Origin: CAYRXM01 sp964449465
GTDB taxonomy: Bacteria > Chloroflexota > Anaerolineae > JAFGEY01
Length of the DNA: 64,000 nucleotides
Direction of reading: 5' to 3'
NCBI GenBank assembly: GCA_964449465.1
Contig: CAYVBK010000017.1
Span: 37,190 to 101,189, forward strand
Positions 1 through 8,753 of this stretch are shown here, piece by piece. The notes beneath the pieces are model-generated. The model was not told where the DNA came from. It was given only the letters and a program-made list of their open reading frames with translations, and searched no databases. Each line of letters starts with the position of its first letter. Position 1 is the first letter of the stretch. The position numbers and the translations under genes are program-made.

Positions 1-1
1 T

Positions 2-565
2 GTGATGGATGGTCATTTTGTGCCAAACATCACCTTTGGGCCGCCGATCATCCGCGCGGTGCGCCGGGCTACCTCGCTGCCACTCGATGTTCACCTGATG
101 ATCGAGAAACCAGAGCGCTATATTGCCGAGTTTGCACAGGCCGGGGCGCATTATATCACCGTCCACATGGAAACCTGCCCGCATATCCATCGCACCGTTG
201 AACAGATCAAAAATCTGGGGGTGCGCGCCGGTGTAACCATCAATCCGGCCACGCCGTTGAGCGTGTTGGAAGAAATTTTGCCCTTTGTGGACATGGTGTT
301 GTTGATGACGGTCAACCCGGGGTTTGGCGGACAGACCTTTATTCCCACCATGCTGTCCAAGATCGAGCGACTGCGGGCCATTCTGACCGACCGGGCATTA
401 GCGGCAGACATTGAGGTAGACGGCGGCATTCACTGCCAGACTGCCGGCGCGGTGACGGCCTGTGGTGCCAACATTCTGGTGGCCGGGGCGGCCATTTTTG
501 CTGCGCCAGAGGGAATTGCCCAGGCCATCGCCAACCTGCGCGCCGCGGCCCGGTCGAGAGAATAA
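2..565 (+). CDS. rpe: ribulose-phosphate 3-epimerase, 5' end cut off by window
   Basis: Interconverts ribulose-5-phosphate and xylulose-5-phosphate in the pentose phosphate pathway, in the cytosol. The visible 187 residues begin inside the conserved VMDGHFVPN strand, so roughly 30 N-terminal residues lie outside the window and the apparent GTG/ATG at the edge is not the true start. Family marks seen are the DVHLMI segment, the MTVNPGFGGQ phosphate/catalytic loop and the IEVDGGI strand near the C-terminus, all typical of the TIM-barrel epimerase. The gene converges on rpmB, with a hairpin between them. Gene order rpe-rpmB-asp23-fakA resembles that in Bacillus. Identity is secure; only the start is missing. 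Confidence 0.95.
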   Translation: MMDGHFVPNITFGPPIIRAVRRATSLPLDVHLMIEKPERYIAEFAQAGAHYITVHMETCPHIHRTVEQIKNLGVRAGVTINPATPLSVLEEILPFVDMVLLMTVNPGFGGQTFIPTMLSKIERLRAILTDRALAADIEVDGGIHCQTAGAVTACGANILVAGAAIFAAPEGIAQAIANLRAAARSRE

Positions 566-593
566 AAAACAGGCCCTGAGGTCAGGGCCTGTT
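564..593 (-). terminator. intrinsic terminator of rpmB
   Basis: A 12-bp near-perfect inverted repeat (arms 568-579 and 582-593) is followed on the minus strand by six T residues (complement of the A-run at 564-569). It sits between the convergent ends of rpe and rpmB. The U-run is only on the minus side, so it mainly ends rpmB transcripts, although the hairpin may also slow read-through from rpe. Confidence 0.8.
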
Positions 594-615
594 CGAGCAG
601 ACAATGATGCTGGTG

Positions 616-804
616 TTATTCGCTCTTGGCTTTATTGATCGTCCGCAGACATTGGGCACACACAAAGGCGCGCCGAGCCTGTCCATCGCGAGTGATCATG
701 ATCTTTTGAATGTTGGGCCGCCATTGCCGCTTGGTTTTGTGAAGCGAATGCGGCACATTGTTGCCAAACATGCGGGTTTTGCCGCAAATCTCACACTTGG
801 CCAT
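616..804 (-). CDS. rpmB: 50S ribosomal protein L28
   Basis: Large-subunit ribosomal protein L28, 62 residues, the normal bacterial length. It begins MAKCEICGK and has a second CAQC pair near residues 49-52, so this is the zinc-binding four-cysteine form of L28. The basic middle segment with KTKRQWRPNIQ is diagnostic of the family. It is transcribed away from the yloU-like gene and towards rpe. A plausible promoter lies at 920-948 on the minus strand, and the roughly 110-nt leader contains a strong hairpin (862-886). Confidence 0.97.
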   Translation of the reverse strand: MAKCEICGKTRMFGNNVPHSLHKTKRQWRPNIQKIMITRDGQARRAFVCAQCLRTINKAKSE

Positions 805-919
805 CGTATTGAACCCTTTCTACCTGTAAGAACAAGCCTGTTTCACAAAAGACAGGCGAGACAACCAAATCGTCTCGCCCGTGTTATACCCTAGTACAAG
901 ACATTCTGACACGGTGCAT

Positions 920-948
920 ATCATACCACGATCAGAGATTTTTCGCAA
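920..948 (-). promoter_or_regulatory. putative sigma-70 promoter for rpmB
   Basis: On the minus strand TTGCGA (943-948) is followed after 17 bp by TATGAT (920-925). The predicted transcript carries a leader with a GC-rich hairpin (complement of 862-886), which could be a site of L28 autoregulation. That last point is only an inference. Confidence 0.5.
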
Positions 949-961
949 ACGAGGAAACTGC

Positions 962-1312
962 ATGAACGAGGAACAGATCCAGGGGCGGATTGAAGTATCC
1001 CCGATAGCCGTTGCCACCATCGCCAATGATGCCGTGCTAAACGCTTATGGCGTTGTTGGCATGTCTTCCAAAAACCTGGTCAATGGTCTGGCCCAGGTGC
1101 TGCGACCCGACAGCAAACGCGGGGTGGAAGTCCGGATTGATCGAGATCGCATCGTGATTGATTTGTACGTGGTGATGGAATATGGAGTGCGCATTGCCAC
1201 AGTGGCCCGCAACATTATGAGCAGTGTCAAGTTTAGCGTTGAAAAAGCCATTGGGGTGCCCATTTCGCAGGTCAATGTCCACGTGCAGGGGTTGCGAGTC
1301 AGCCGTTCATAA
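962..1312 (+). CDS. Asp23/Gls24 family protein (YloU-like)
   Basis: 116-residue Asp23/Gls24 (alkaline shock) family protein; the molecular role of this family is not well defined. The ATG at 962 is preceded by a GAGGAAA ribosome binding site. The frame is open further upstream, but that part has no ribosome binding site. Family features seen are the early IEVSPIAVATIA segment, the GVVGM turn and the C-terminal VNVHVQGLRV strand. It lies directly upstream of fakA, matching the yloU-yloV (fakA) arrangement of Firmicutes, where the gene pair follows rpmB. A second paralogue sits next to nusB in this window. Confidence 0.9.
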   Translation: MNEEQIQGRIEVSPIAVATIANDAVLNAYGVVGMSSKNLVNGLAQVLRPDSKRGVEVRIDRDRIVIDLYVVMEYGVRIATVARNIMSSVKFSVEKAIGVPISQVNVHVQGLRVSRS

Positions 1313-1355
1313 TTCGGATGCCGACCCTCATATCTCTTTTTCAGGAGCAAATACC

Positions 1356-3014
1356 TTGAGCAGCCATTCTGTACCAGAAACCAAGTTCTTTAACCCGACG
1401 CATCCCATCCTGGCGTGTGATGGACAGGGGTTCAAGTGGTTGTTGAATGCCAGTTTGCAGTGGTTGAATCTTCACACCGATTTTGTGAACAGCCTGAACG
1501 TGTTTCCTGTGCCGGATGGCGATACGGGGATCAATATGTACCTGACCCTACAGGCTGCCTGCGAAGAGATTCGAGACCGGCCGGAACAAGAAGTGGGCGC
1601 GATTGCCCAAATGGCCTCGCGTGGGGCATTGATGGGCGCACGCGGCAATTCAGGGGTGATCCTGTCGCAGATTTTGCGTGGCCTGGCGCAGGGTTTGGAG
1701 GGCAAAGAGGATTTCAACTCGGTCGAGTTTGCCCAGGCTCTCAAAATGGCAGCGACGGTGGCCTACAAGGCGGTGATCAAACCTGTAGAAGGCACCATTC
1801 TTACAGTCATTCGCGAATCCGGCGATGCGGCGGTAGAGGCCGCTTCACAGTTGACCAACCTGCGCGATTTGATGGAATATATCGTCCATGCGGCGCGCGA
1901 TTCGGTGGCGCGCACGCCGACCCTGCTGCCAGTTTTGCGCGAGGCCGGTGTGGTAGATTCGGGGGGGCAGGGTTTGTTTGTCATTTTGGAAGGAATGTAT
2001 CGCTATATGCAGGGTGAACTGGCAGCAAGCGATCAGGTTTTGACTCGCGCCATTGACCTGCAAGAAATGACCGTTGAACAAGGGTATGGCTATGATGTGC
2101 AATACATCATTCGCGGGGTCAATTTGAACGTGGATCAGATTCGCGCTGACATTTCGCGCATGGGCGACTGTCCGCTGATTGTCGGCGATAGCAGCACGAT
2201 CAAGGTGCACATTCACACCCCCAACCCCGGCGACCCGCTCAACTATGGCGCACAGGCCGGCTCAATCAGCCGGGTGATTGTCGAAAATATGCAAGAGCAA
2301 TACCAGGAATTTATTATGGGGCAGGCCGGGCCGCTGCTGCCCGCGCGCGATGAGACGCTGGAAATCGGCATCGTGGCCGTTTCGCCGGGGCCGGGGCTGA
2401 GCCGGGTGTTCACCAGCCTGGGCGCCAATGCCATCGTGTCGGGCGGGCAGACCATGAACCCCAGCATCGAACAATTGCTCGACGCCGTACAAAGTGTGCC
2501 GGCCGATCAGGTAATCATTCTTCCCAACAACTCGAACATCATTCTGGCCGCCCAGCAGGCCCAGGCCCTGTCCGACAAGCGCGTCCGGGTGGTGCCGACC
2601 AAAACAGTGCCGCAGGGGGTGAGTGCGCTGCTGGCCTACAATTTCAACGCCGACCTGGACGCCAACACCCGGGCGATGGAGCGCAGCATCGGCGAGGTGC
2701 AAACCGGCGAGGTGACGACGGCGGTGCGCGACGTGCGCTTTGACAACCTGGATGTCCAGGCCGGGCAGATCATTGGTCTGCTGGAAGACCGACTGGTGGT
2801 AGCCGGCCATGATCTGGGCCTGGTCGTGCTGGATTTGGTCGCGCTCATGTCCCCCGATCAGGTCGAAGTGTTGACCTTTTATTATGGTGAGGCCGTATCG
2901 GAGAACGATGCTCAGGCATTGGCGGCGCAGGTGAACGAACAATATCCCGATATAGAAATCGAGATCGTTCAAGGCGGGCAACCTCACTATTATTTTATCA
3001 TCTCGGCTGAATGA
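1356..3014 (+). CDS. fakA: fatty acid kinase catalytic subunit FakA (DAK2/YloV family)
   Basis: Phosphorylates fatty acids bound to a FakB (DegV-type) partner, feeding exogenous fatty acids into phospholipid synthesis. The start chosen is TTG at 1356 because CAGGAG lies just upstream (1342-1347); the open frame extends further back over the yloU-like gene. That gives 552 residues, close to the usual FakA length. The N-terminal DAK2 kinase domain shows NVFPVPDGDTGINM (around residues 47-60) and the GARGNSGVILSQ loop. The middle and C-terminal FakA domains follow, with SGGQTMNPS typical of the YloV C-terminal region. The ATGA overlap with the next gene, a DegV protein, supports a FakA/FakB pair. 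Confidence 0.93.
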   Translation: MSSHSVPETKFFNPTHPILACDGQGFKWLLNASLQWLNLHTDFVNSLNVFPVPDGDTGINMYLTLQAACEEIRDRPEQEVGAIAQMASRGALMGARGNSGVILSQILRGLAQGLEGKEDFNSVEFAQALKMAATVAYKAVIKPVEGTILTVIRESGDAAVEAASQLTNLRDLMEYIVHAARDSVARTPTLLPVLREAGVVDSGGQGLFVILEGMYRYMQGELAASDQVLTRAIDLQEMTVEQGYGYDVQYIIRGVNLNVDQIRADISRMGDCPLIVGDSSTIKVHIHTPNPGDPLNYGAQAGSISRVIVENMQEQYQEFIMGQAGPLLPARDETLEIGIVAVSPGPGLSRVFTSLGANAIVSGGQTMNPSIEQLLDAVQSVPADQVIILPNNSNIILAAQQAQALSDKRVRVVPTKTVPQGVSALLAYNFNADLDANTRAMERSIGEVQTGEVTTAVRDVRFDNLDVQAGQIIGLLEDRLVVAGHDLGLVVLDLVALMSPDQVEVLTFYYGEAVSENDAQALAAQVNEQYPDIEIEIVQGGQPHYYFIISAE

Positions 3015-3028
3015 AAAGGGAGCTGACC

Positions 3029-3880
3029 ATGCAAGTCTCTGTCGTCACCGATTCGACTGCGCGTTTCTCATCCGACATTCCCGCCGATTTGCCTGTTTCG
3101 GTAGTGCCCTTACACATTACCATCGGCGGCCGGCAATATGCAGACGGAGTAGACCTGAACGAGTCGGAACTGCTTCGACTGGCCCAGACCGATACGCCGC
3201 GCGCGACCCCACCCACTGTAGAAGAGTTTTACCGCGTTTATCAACGTCTGCACGAGACAACCAACGAAATTATTTCCATCCATCTGCCCGAAAAACTGAG
3301 CCAGACCATCGCCAATGCGCAGCGAGCCGCCAATATGCTGTTGGGGCAGTGCAAGATCGAAATCATTGATTCACAGACTACTTCATTAGGGCTGGGCATT
3401 CTGGCCGAAGCCGCCGCGCGCGCTGCGGCTGAAGGCAAAAGCCTGGACGAAATCGTGCGCTATGTGCGCGGCCTGATTCCCCAAATCTATCTGGTCTTTT
3501 TCTCGGAAAACCTCCGCGACCTGCAAAACGCCGATGGGATCGGCCCGGCGCAGGCCATTCTGGGCACCATGCTCGACATCAAACCGCTTTTTACGCTCGA
3601 AGAAGGCAATATCATTCCCATTGAAAAAGTGCGCACCCGCGCCAGCGCCATCGAAAAATTGATCGAGTTTGTCACCGAATTTGATGTCATTCACCAGGTT
3701 GCCATCATCAAAAACTCACCTGAAGCGACACCCGAAACCATAGCCATCACCGAGCAACTCCAAGAGACCTTTCCCAACCTGGATGTGCGGGTGATGGCTT
3801 ATGGCCCGGTGCTGGCCTCTTTTATCGGCTCACAGGCTTTGGGCGTCGTGGTCTATGAAGGCCCTAACCTGGATGATTAG
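3029..3880 (+). CDS. DegV family fatty-acid-binding protein (FakB-like)
   Basis: DegV-family protein, 283 residues, expected to bind a fatty acid and present it to FakA. The start at ATG 3029 has GGGAG upstream; an in-frame ATG at 3011 overlaps the fakA stop as ATGA and is a possible alternative. The N-terminus VSVVTDSTARFSSD, the PTVEEF segment and the SDS-like IEIIDSQTTSLGLG motif are typical of the family. Position directly after fakA argues for the FakB role, though which acyl chain it prefers cannot be told. Confidence 0.9.
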   Translation: MQVSVVTDSTARFSSDIPADLPVSVVPLHITIGGRQYADGVDLNESELLRLAQTDTPRATPPTVEEFYRVYQRLHETTNEIISIHLPEKLSQTIANAQRAANMLLGQCKIEIIDSQTTSLGLGILAEAAARAAAEGKSLDEIVRYVRGLIPQIYLVFFSENLRDLQNADGIGPAQAILGTMLDIKPLFTLEEGNIIPIEKVRTRASAIEKLIEFVTEFDVIHQVAIIKNSPEATPETIAITEQLQETFPNLDVRVMAYGPVLASFIGSQALGVVVYEGPNLDD

Positions 3881-3915
3881 TTTTGTGATATATGGCTAGA
3901 TTGTGATAAAATAAC

Positions 3916-6408
3916 GTGAATACAGCTATTGATAAACTGGAAAAGATGCTTCATCTGGAGATCGAAGAAGGATATCGTAACAAGGCCGTCATCGGTGGGT
4001 TGGACCGGGTATTGAGCTGGTGGCCCGCTCAGATTCAGCAGACCTGTCGGCTGCCGGCCCAAGAATCGGCCATTCAATCGGTCATTGCCTTGATTCGCAG
4101 CTATCGTTCACTGCCCGATGTAGCTGCGCGAGCCCAGGCTATTGCCGACATACAGGCCTATTTGCGCCAGATTTTGACCGTCTCGGCCTCAACGCCGGCC
4201 GCACCCGATTCGGCCGCCTCAGAAGAACAGGGCGAATCTGCCGTGAACGACGAATTTATCGGTCAGTCAGTCGGGCAAGCCGAGCCAGCCGACCTCTATT
4301 CCGCCGGACTGGAGATGGATGTACCGGCAAGCGAACCCAAATGGACCCCGCGAGACGCTCATCTGGGTCTCCAGTCTCCGGTGACGGCCATTGTGGGCAT
4401 TGGGCCGACTCTGGCCGGACGGCTCAAGCGGCTGGGTGTCCAGACCATTTACGATTTGCTCTATTTTTTCCCCTATCGCTACGAAGATTACACTCAGCTC
4501 AAGCCGATTGCCCGCTTGCAATATGGCGAGCAAGTCACCGTCATCGGCACCATTCGAGACGCCAAGGTCAAGCAGCACCGTGGCGGCACGCCAATCTTGA
4601 ATGTCATCGTGGCCGACGGTACAGGCGAGTTTCAAGCCACCTGGTTCAACCAACCCTACCTGGCGCGTCGCTTCAAGCCTGGTATGATCGTCTCGCTCAG
4701 CGGCCAGGTGGACGAGTTTTTGGGACGTTGGGTGATGACCAGCCCAATGTGGGAAATTTTAGAGACCACCCGGATGACGGCCGGGCGTCTGGTGCCGATC
4801 TATGCGTTGACCAAAGGGCTGAGTGCAGCCTGGCTGCGCAAAATGATCGAACAGGCTTTGAGCTATTGGGTTTCGCGACTGCCCGAATATCTCCCCACCG
4901 ACATTCGAGATCGGTTGGGGCTGATGTCGCTTGAACGGGCCATGACCCAGATTCACCGCCCCGACGACACGACCAGCCTGGCTGCCGCTCAGCGGCGGTT
5001 GGCTTTTGACGAATTTCTGTTGCTCCAGTTGGGCGTACTGCGCCAGCGACGCCAATGGCAATCAGAGCCGGGCATCCCGGTGCCAACCGACCAGGCTCGT
5101 TTAGAGGAATTTATGGCCGGCCTGCCATATACTTTGACCGATGCCCAACAGCGCGCTCTGTCTGAGATTGCCCAGGATATGGCCCAAGATCGCCCCATGA
5201 GCCGCCTCTTGCAAGGCGATGTCGGCTCGGGCAAAACCATCGTTGCGGCGGCGGCCATGTTCCTGGCTGCTGCCGCCGGTATGCAGTCGGCAATAATGGC
5301 GCCCACCGAGATTTTGGCCGAACAGCATTTCAAGAGCCTGGAACGGCTACTGAGCGCGCAAAATATCCGTGTGCGGCTGCTCACCGGCAGCATGTCTCAG
5401 GCCGATAAAGATGCCGTGTATGCCGAAATTGCCTCTGGCGAGGCCCAGGTGGTGGTAGGCACCCATGCCATCATTCAAGAAGGAGTGCAGTTTCAAAGCC
5501 TGGTCCTGGCGATCATAGACGAACAACATCGCTTTGGCGTGCGTCAGCGCGGCATACTGCGCGGCAAAGGGTACAACCCGCACATTCTGGTGATGAGCGC
5601 AACTCCCATTCCGCGCACCCTGGCCCTCACTGCATACGGCGACCTGGACCTCTCGATTCTGGATGAAATGCCGCCCGGCCGCCAGCCCATTCAAACCAAA
5701 TGGTTCGCTCAGGCCGAGCGCGAACGGGCCTATCGTTTTGTGCGCATGCAGGTGCAGCAGGGACGCCAGGCTTTTATCATCTGCCCACTGGTTCAGGAAT
5801 CCGACAAGATCGAGGCCAAGGCAGCGGTGGAAGAGCATCAACGTTTGCAGAAAACCATCTTTCCCGACCTGCGGTTGGGATTGTTGCACGGGCGTATGAA
5901 GAGCGATGAAAAAGAGCAGGTCATGCGCCAGTTCAGTCAGCGCGAACTGGACATCCTCGTTTCAACCTCGGTGGTAGAGGTGGGCATTGATGTGCCAAAT
6001 GCCACCGTTATGCTGATCGAAGGAGCCAACCGCTTTGGCCTGTCACAATTGCACCAGTTTCGCGGGCGGGTAGGCCGCGGCGAGCATCCATCCTATTGCA
6101 TCCTGATGGCCGACAGCGTCAACGATCTGAGTCAGGAGCGGCTGCGGGCCATTGAAGAGACGCAGGACGGTTTTATCCTGGCGCAAAAAGATATGGAGAT
6201 GCGCGGTCCCGGCGACTTGATGGGCACCCGGCAGAGCGGCATGCCCGAACTGAAACTGGCCTCTCTGGGCGACACGCCTCTGCTCGAGCTGGCCCGCCGC
6301 GAAGCCCTGGACCTGTATGCTCAAGACCCCGATCTGGCCCGTCCAGAACATCAACTGCTGGCGGCCCAGGTCAGCCGGTTCTGGCGCGGAGAAGGAGACC
6401 TGAGTTAA
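3916..6408 (+). CDS. recG: ATP-dependent DNA helicase RecG
   Basis: Branch-migration helicase that regresses stalled forks and processes recombination intermediates. It is 830 residues, at the long end for RecG because of an N-terminal extension of about 150 residues with a poorly conserved acidic/Ala-rich linker. In order: OB-fold wedge domain (around residues 160-300, with VADGTGEFQATWFN), Walker A GDVGSGKT at about residue 434, DEQH Walker B at about residue 535, SATPIPRTLAL, and the C-terminal helicase motifs including VGIDVPNATVM and QFRGRVGRG. The GTG start at 3916 has no strong ribosome binding site, so a start slightly downstream is possible. It lies between degV and coaD, as in many Gram-positive-like gene orders. 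Confidence 0.97.
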   Translation: MNTAIDKLEKMLHLEIEEGYRNKAVIGGLDRVLSWWPAQIQQTCRLPAQESAIQSVIALIRSYRSLPDVAARAQAIADIQAYLRQILTVSASTPAAPDSAASEEQGESAVNDEFIGQSVGQAEPADLYSAGLEMDVPASEPKWTPRDAHLGLQSPVTAIVGIGPTLAGRLKRLGVQTIYDLLYFFPYRYEDYTQLKPIARLQYGEQVTVIGTIRDAKVKQHRGGTPILNVIVADGTGEFQATWFNQPYLARRFKPGMIVSLSGQVDEFLGRWVMTSPMWEILETTRMTAGRLVPIYALTKGLSAAWLRKMIEQALSYWVSRLPEYLPTDIRDRLGLMSLERAMTQIHRPDDTTSLAAAQRRLAFDEFLLLQLGVLRQRRQWQSEPGIPVPTDQARLEEFMAGLPYTLTDAQQRALSEIAQDMAQDRPMSRLLQGDVGSGKTIVAAAAMFLAAAAGMQSAIMAPTEILAEQHFKSLERLLSAQNIRVRLLTGSMSQADKDAVYAEIASGEAQVVVGTHAIIQEGVQFQSLVLAIIDEQHRFGVRQRGILRGKGYNPHILVMSATPIPRTLALTAYGDLDLSILDEMPPGRQPIQTKWFAQAERERAYRFVRMQVQQGRQAFIICPLVQESDKIEAKAAVEEHQRLQKTIFPDLRLGLLHGRMKSDEKEQVMRQFSQRELDILVSTSVVEVGIDVPNATVMLIEGANRFGLSQLHQFRGRVGRGEHPSYCILMADSVNDLSQERLRAIEETQDGFILAQKDMEMRGPGDLMGTRQSGMPELKLASLGDTPLLELARREALDLYAQDPDLARPEHQLLAAQVSRFWRGEGDLS

Positions 6409-6415
6409 CAAGCCC

Positions 6416-6916
6416 ATGAGAATTGCCGTCTATCCTGGTAGCTTTGATCCGATTCATTACGGCCACATAGATATTGCCACCCGGGCCGTGCAGATTTTTG
6501 ACCATTTGATTGTCGCCATCTATGCCCGGCCGACCAAAAATATTCTTTTCAGTGTCGAACAGCGTGTGGCACTGGCCCGCCAGGCTTTGGCCCACTTGCC
6601 GCACATCACCGTAACCGACTATGACTGTATGACCGTTGATTTTGTGCGCTCGCAAGGCTCTGGTGTGATGGTGCGCGGGCTGCGCATGGCCTATGATTTT
6701 GATCTGGAATACCAGATTGCCTTGACCAACAAATCGCTGGCTGCCGATATTGAAACCATTTGCCTGTTCACCGATTTGCGCTATGCCTTTATCAGTTCGA
6801 CCATGATCAAGCAGATCGCCGCAGCAGGTGGAGACATTTCGGCCATGGCGCCGGCCCATGTCCAACAAGCCCTGTCTGAACGACTCGGGCCTGCCAATCG
6901 GATTGAGAGGAGGTGA
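6416..6916 (+). CDS. coaD: phosphopantetheine adenylyltransferase
   Basis: Transfers AMP from ATP to 4'-phosphopantetheine, the penultimate step of coenzyme A synthesis. It is 166 residues, normal for CoaD. The nucleotidyltransferase motif GSFDPIHYGHIDI is at residues 8-20, and the second motif ISSTMIKQIA, corresponding to the ISSTxVR region of the family, is near residue 125. The gene starts 7 nt after recG and overlaps the next gene by four bases, so it is probably translated from the recG transcript. Confidence 0.96.
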   Translation: MRIAVYPGSFDPIHYGHIDIATRAVQIFDHLIVAIYARPTKNILFSVEQRVALARQALAHLPHITVTDYDCMTVDFVRSQGSGVMVRGLRMAYDFDLEYQIALTNKSLAADIETICLFTDLRYAFISSTMIKQIAAAGGDISAMAPAHVQQALSERLGPANRIERR

Positions 6917-7380
6917 GTGCTATCGAAATCCAACTGCTTTTAGACCGCCTGGAAGCTCTTTTGGTCGAGAGCCGCTCGTTTTTGTTCACATCCAACATTA
7001 TCGTGGATCGAGAGCGATGCTTTGAGATTATCAATCAGATGCGCATCTCGATCCCCGAAGAGGTGAAAAAGGCGCAGCGTGTACACCGAGAGCGAGATCG
7101 CATCATTGCTCAGTCGAACGAAGAAGCCGAACGAATCATTGCTCTGGCCAATGAGCAGGCCATGCAGCGAGTTTCGGAGCACGAGATCATTCGTCTGGCT
7201 GAAGAAAAGGGGCGTGTGATCGTCGAGCGGGCGCAACGTGAAGCTCAAGAAATTCGCAGCGGCGCCGACGAGTATGCGCAACAAGTGCTTCAATCCCTCG
7301 AAGCCATGTTGAACGATCAACTGACCACCGTCAAGAACGGCATTGCCACTCTGGAAAATAGCGATCAGCAGCATCGCTAA
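6913..7380 (+). CDS. coiled-coil hypothetical protein (V-ATPase subunit H / DivIVA-like)
   Basis: 155-residue, highly charged protein of unknown function. The start GTG at 6913 overlaps the coaD stop (GTGA), and AGGAGG lies just ahead. Residues 40-125 read as one long amphipathic coiled coil (repeats such as IIAQSNEEAERIIALANEQA) resembling the stalk subunits of ATP synthases or DivIVA-like proteins, but no catalytic motif is seen. It is followed by a separate rpmF promoter, so it is the last gene of the recG-coaD transcript. Confidence 0.75.
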   Translation: MSAIEIQLLLDRLEALLVESRSFLFTSNIIVDRERCFEIINQMRISIPEEVKKAQRVHRERDRIIAQSNEEAERIIALANEQAMQRVSEHEIIRLAEEKGRVIVERAQREAQEIRSGADEYAQQVLQSLEAMLNDQLTTVKNGIATLENSDQQHR

Positions 7381-7404
7381 GCCGGAAAAAAGCAAAGCAG
7401 AGGC

Positions 7405-7433
7405 TTGACACAAACATCACTCTTGCCTATAAT
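7405..7433 (+). promoter_or_regulatory. consensus sigma-70 promoter for rpmF
   Basis: TTGACA (7405-7410) and TATAAT (7428-7433) are both perfect consensus boxes separated by exactly 17 bp. The transcript would start near 7440, giving a leader of about 75 nt to the rpmF GTG. The leader holds a small hairpin (7467-7486). Confidence 0.9.
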
Positions 7434-7516
7434 ATTATACTGCTTTGACGAGTAGTGTCCGATCGATTGAATGATCGGGGATATAGGTGCTGTTTTCTTT
7501 CAGACAGGAGTGTAAA

Positions 7517-7705
7517 GTGGCTGCTGTACCCAAAAGACGAGTTTCTCCCGGCCGGCGTGCGCGCCGACGCGCCCATGATGCGATCAAGCCCGAATCGCTG
7601 ATTGAATGTTCCAACTGCAAGGCCAAGACGTTGCCCTATCGCGTCTGCTCTTCATGTGGACATTATCGCGGCGTTGAAGTCATCGAGATCAAGAAAAAAA
7701 GCTGA
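7517..7705 (+). CDS. rpmF: 50S ribosomal protein L32
   Basis: Ribosomal protein L32, 62 residues, normal length. Starts at GTG 7517 with CAGGAG 7505-7510. The N-terminus MAAVPKRRVSPGRRARRRAH and the four-cysteine zinc finger (CSNC and CSSCG) identify the family. It has its own consensus promoter and ends in a strong terminator, so it is a single-gene transcription unit, unlike the usual yceD-rpmF pair; no YceD-like gene is seen here. Confidence 0.97.
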   Translation: MAAVPKRRVSPGRRARRRAHDAIKPESLIECSNCKAKTLPYRVCSSCGHYRGVEVIEIKKKS

Positions 7706-7726
7706 ATCCGATGAGATGAATCCAGG

Positions 7727-7767
7727 CCGGGTTTTGCCAGGTCAACCAGGCAAGACCCGGTTTGTTT
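7727..7767 (+). terminator. intrinsic terminator after rpmF
   Basis: Twelve-bp stem (7727-7738 with 7749-7760, one G-U pair) followed by TTTGTTT. It lies between rpmF and fabK, so fabK needs its own promoter or read-through. Confidence 0.85.
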
Positions 7768-7787
7768 ATCGGTGAGCCGGATAAAAA

Positions 7788-8750
7788 ATGATCCATACCT
7801 CGTTGTGCGACCTGCTCAATATCACCTGTCCGATCATTCAAGGCGGTATGGCCTGGGTTGCTACAGCCGAGTTGGCGGTGGCAGTATCTCGGGCCGGAGC
7901 GTTGGGCGTCATCGGCGCAGGCAACGCGCCCGCCGACTGGGTGCGCTCGCAAATTCAGGCCGTGCGGCGTCAGATAGATCGCCCATTTGGGGTCAATGTC
8001 CCATTGTTCTCTCCTTGCGCCGACCAGGTGATGCAGATTTGCGCGCAAGAGCGCGTACCGGTTGTAACCACCGGCGCCGGCAGCCCCGGCCCCTACATAG
8101 ACACCTTGCACAAGGCCGGCATCAGGGTGATTCCGGTTGTGTCATCGGTGGCGCTGGCCCGCCGATTGGTTGGGCAGGGCGCCGATGCTGTGATCGCCGA
8201 AGGGCAGGAATCCGGTGGCCATACCGGCGATGTGTCTAGTATGCCCTTGATTCCACAGGTAGTGGATGCAGTGAGTGTGCCAGTGATTGCCGCCGGCGGC
8301 ATCGCCGACGGTCGTGGTCTGGCTGCGGCGCTGGCACTGGGCGCGGCCGGCGTGCAGATGGGAACGCGCTTTATCTGCACGGTCGAGTGCACGGTGCACC
8401 CTCATTACAAAGACAAAATCGTGCGCGCCGGCGACCGTTCGACCATTGTCACCGGCACGTCATTGGGCCACCCTGTGCGAACGATCAAGAATCAGATGAG
8501 TCGGGAAATGGCGCAGATGGAGCGCGCCGCCGAGGTCAGCGAAGAGACATTGATCGCTTTTGGCACAGGCAGGTTGCGTCTGGCCGCCGAACAGGGCGAT
8601 GTGGAGCATGGCTCGGTTATGGCCGGTCAGGCCAGCGGCCTGGTCCACGATATTGTGTCGGTGGACGAACTGATCGAAAGAATCATATCCCAGGCGGTCA
8701 GCCAGATTGCGGCATTGAATCGGCTGTGCGGCACCGGGCAAGGAGGTTAA
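7788..8750 (+). CDS. fabK: enoyl-ACP reductase II (FabK), nitronate monooxygenase superfamily
   Basis: FMN-dependent TIM-barrel protein of 320 residues. The N-terminus PIIQGGMAWVATAELA, GNAPADWV and the flavin/NAD loop ESGGHTGDVSSMPLIPQ match FabK, which reduces the enoyl-ACP double bond in each fatty-acid elongation round. AGGIADGRG and GVQMGTRF are the phosphate-binding loops of the shared fold. Nitronate monooxygenase is the alternative call in the same superfamily, but neighbouring lipid-linked genes (yqhY-like; FakA/FakB upstream) favour FabK. The next gene follows 3 nt after the stop. Confidence 0.85.
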   Translation: MIHTSLCDLLNITCPIIQGGMAWVATAELAVAVSRAGALGVIGAGNAPADWVRSQIQAVRRQIDRPFGVNVPLFSPCADQVMQICAQERVPVVTTGAGSPGPYIDTLHKAGIRVIPVVSSVALARRLVGQGADAVIAEGQESGGHTGDVSSMPLIPQVVDAVSVPVIAAGGIADGRGLAAALALGAAGVQMGTRFICTVECTVHPHYKDKIVRAGDRSTIVTGTSLGHPVRTIKNQMSREMAQMERAAEVSEETLIAFGTGRLRLAAEQGDVEHGSVMAGQASGLVHDIVSVDELIERIISQAVSQIAALNRLCGTGQGG

Positions 8751-8753
8751 GCG

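Noticed and set aside
2262..2987. 241-residue antisense frame inside fakA
   Set aside because: Lies wholly within a strong coding region on the other strand and resembles no family.
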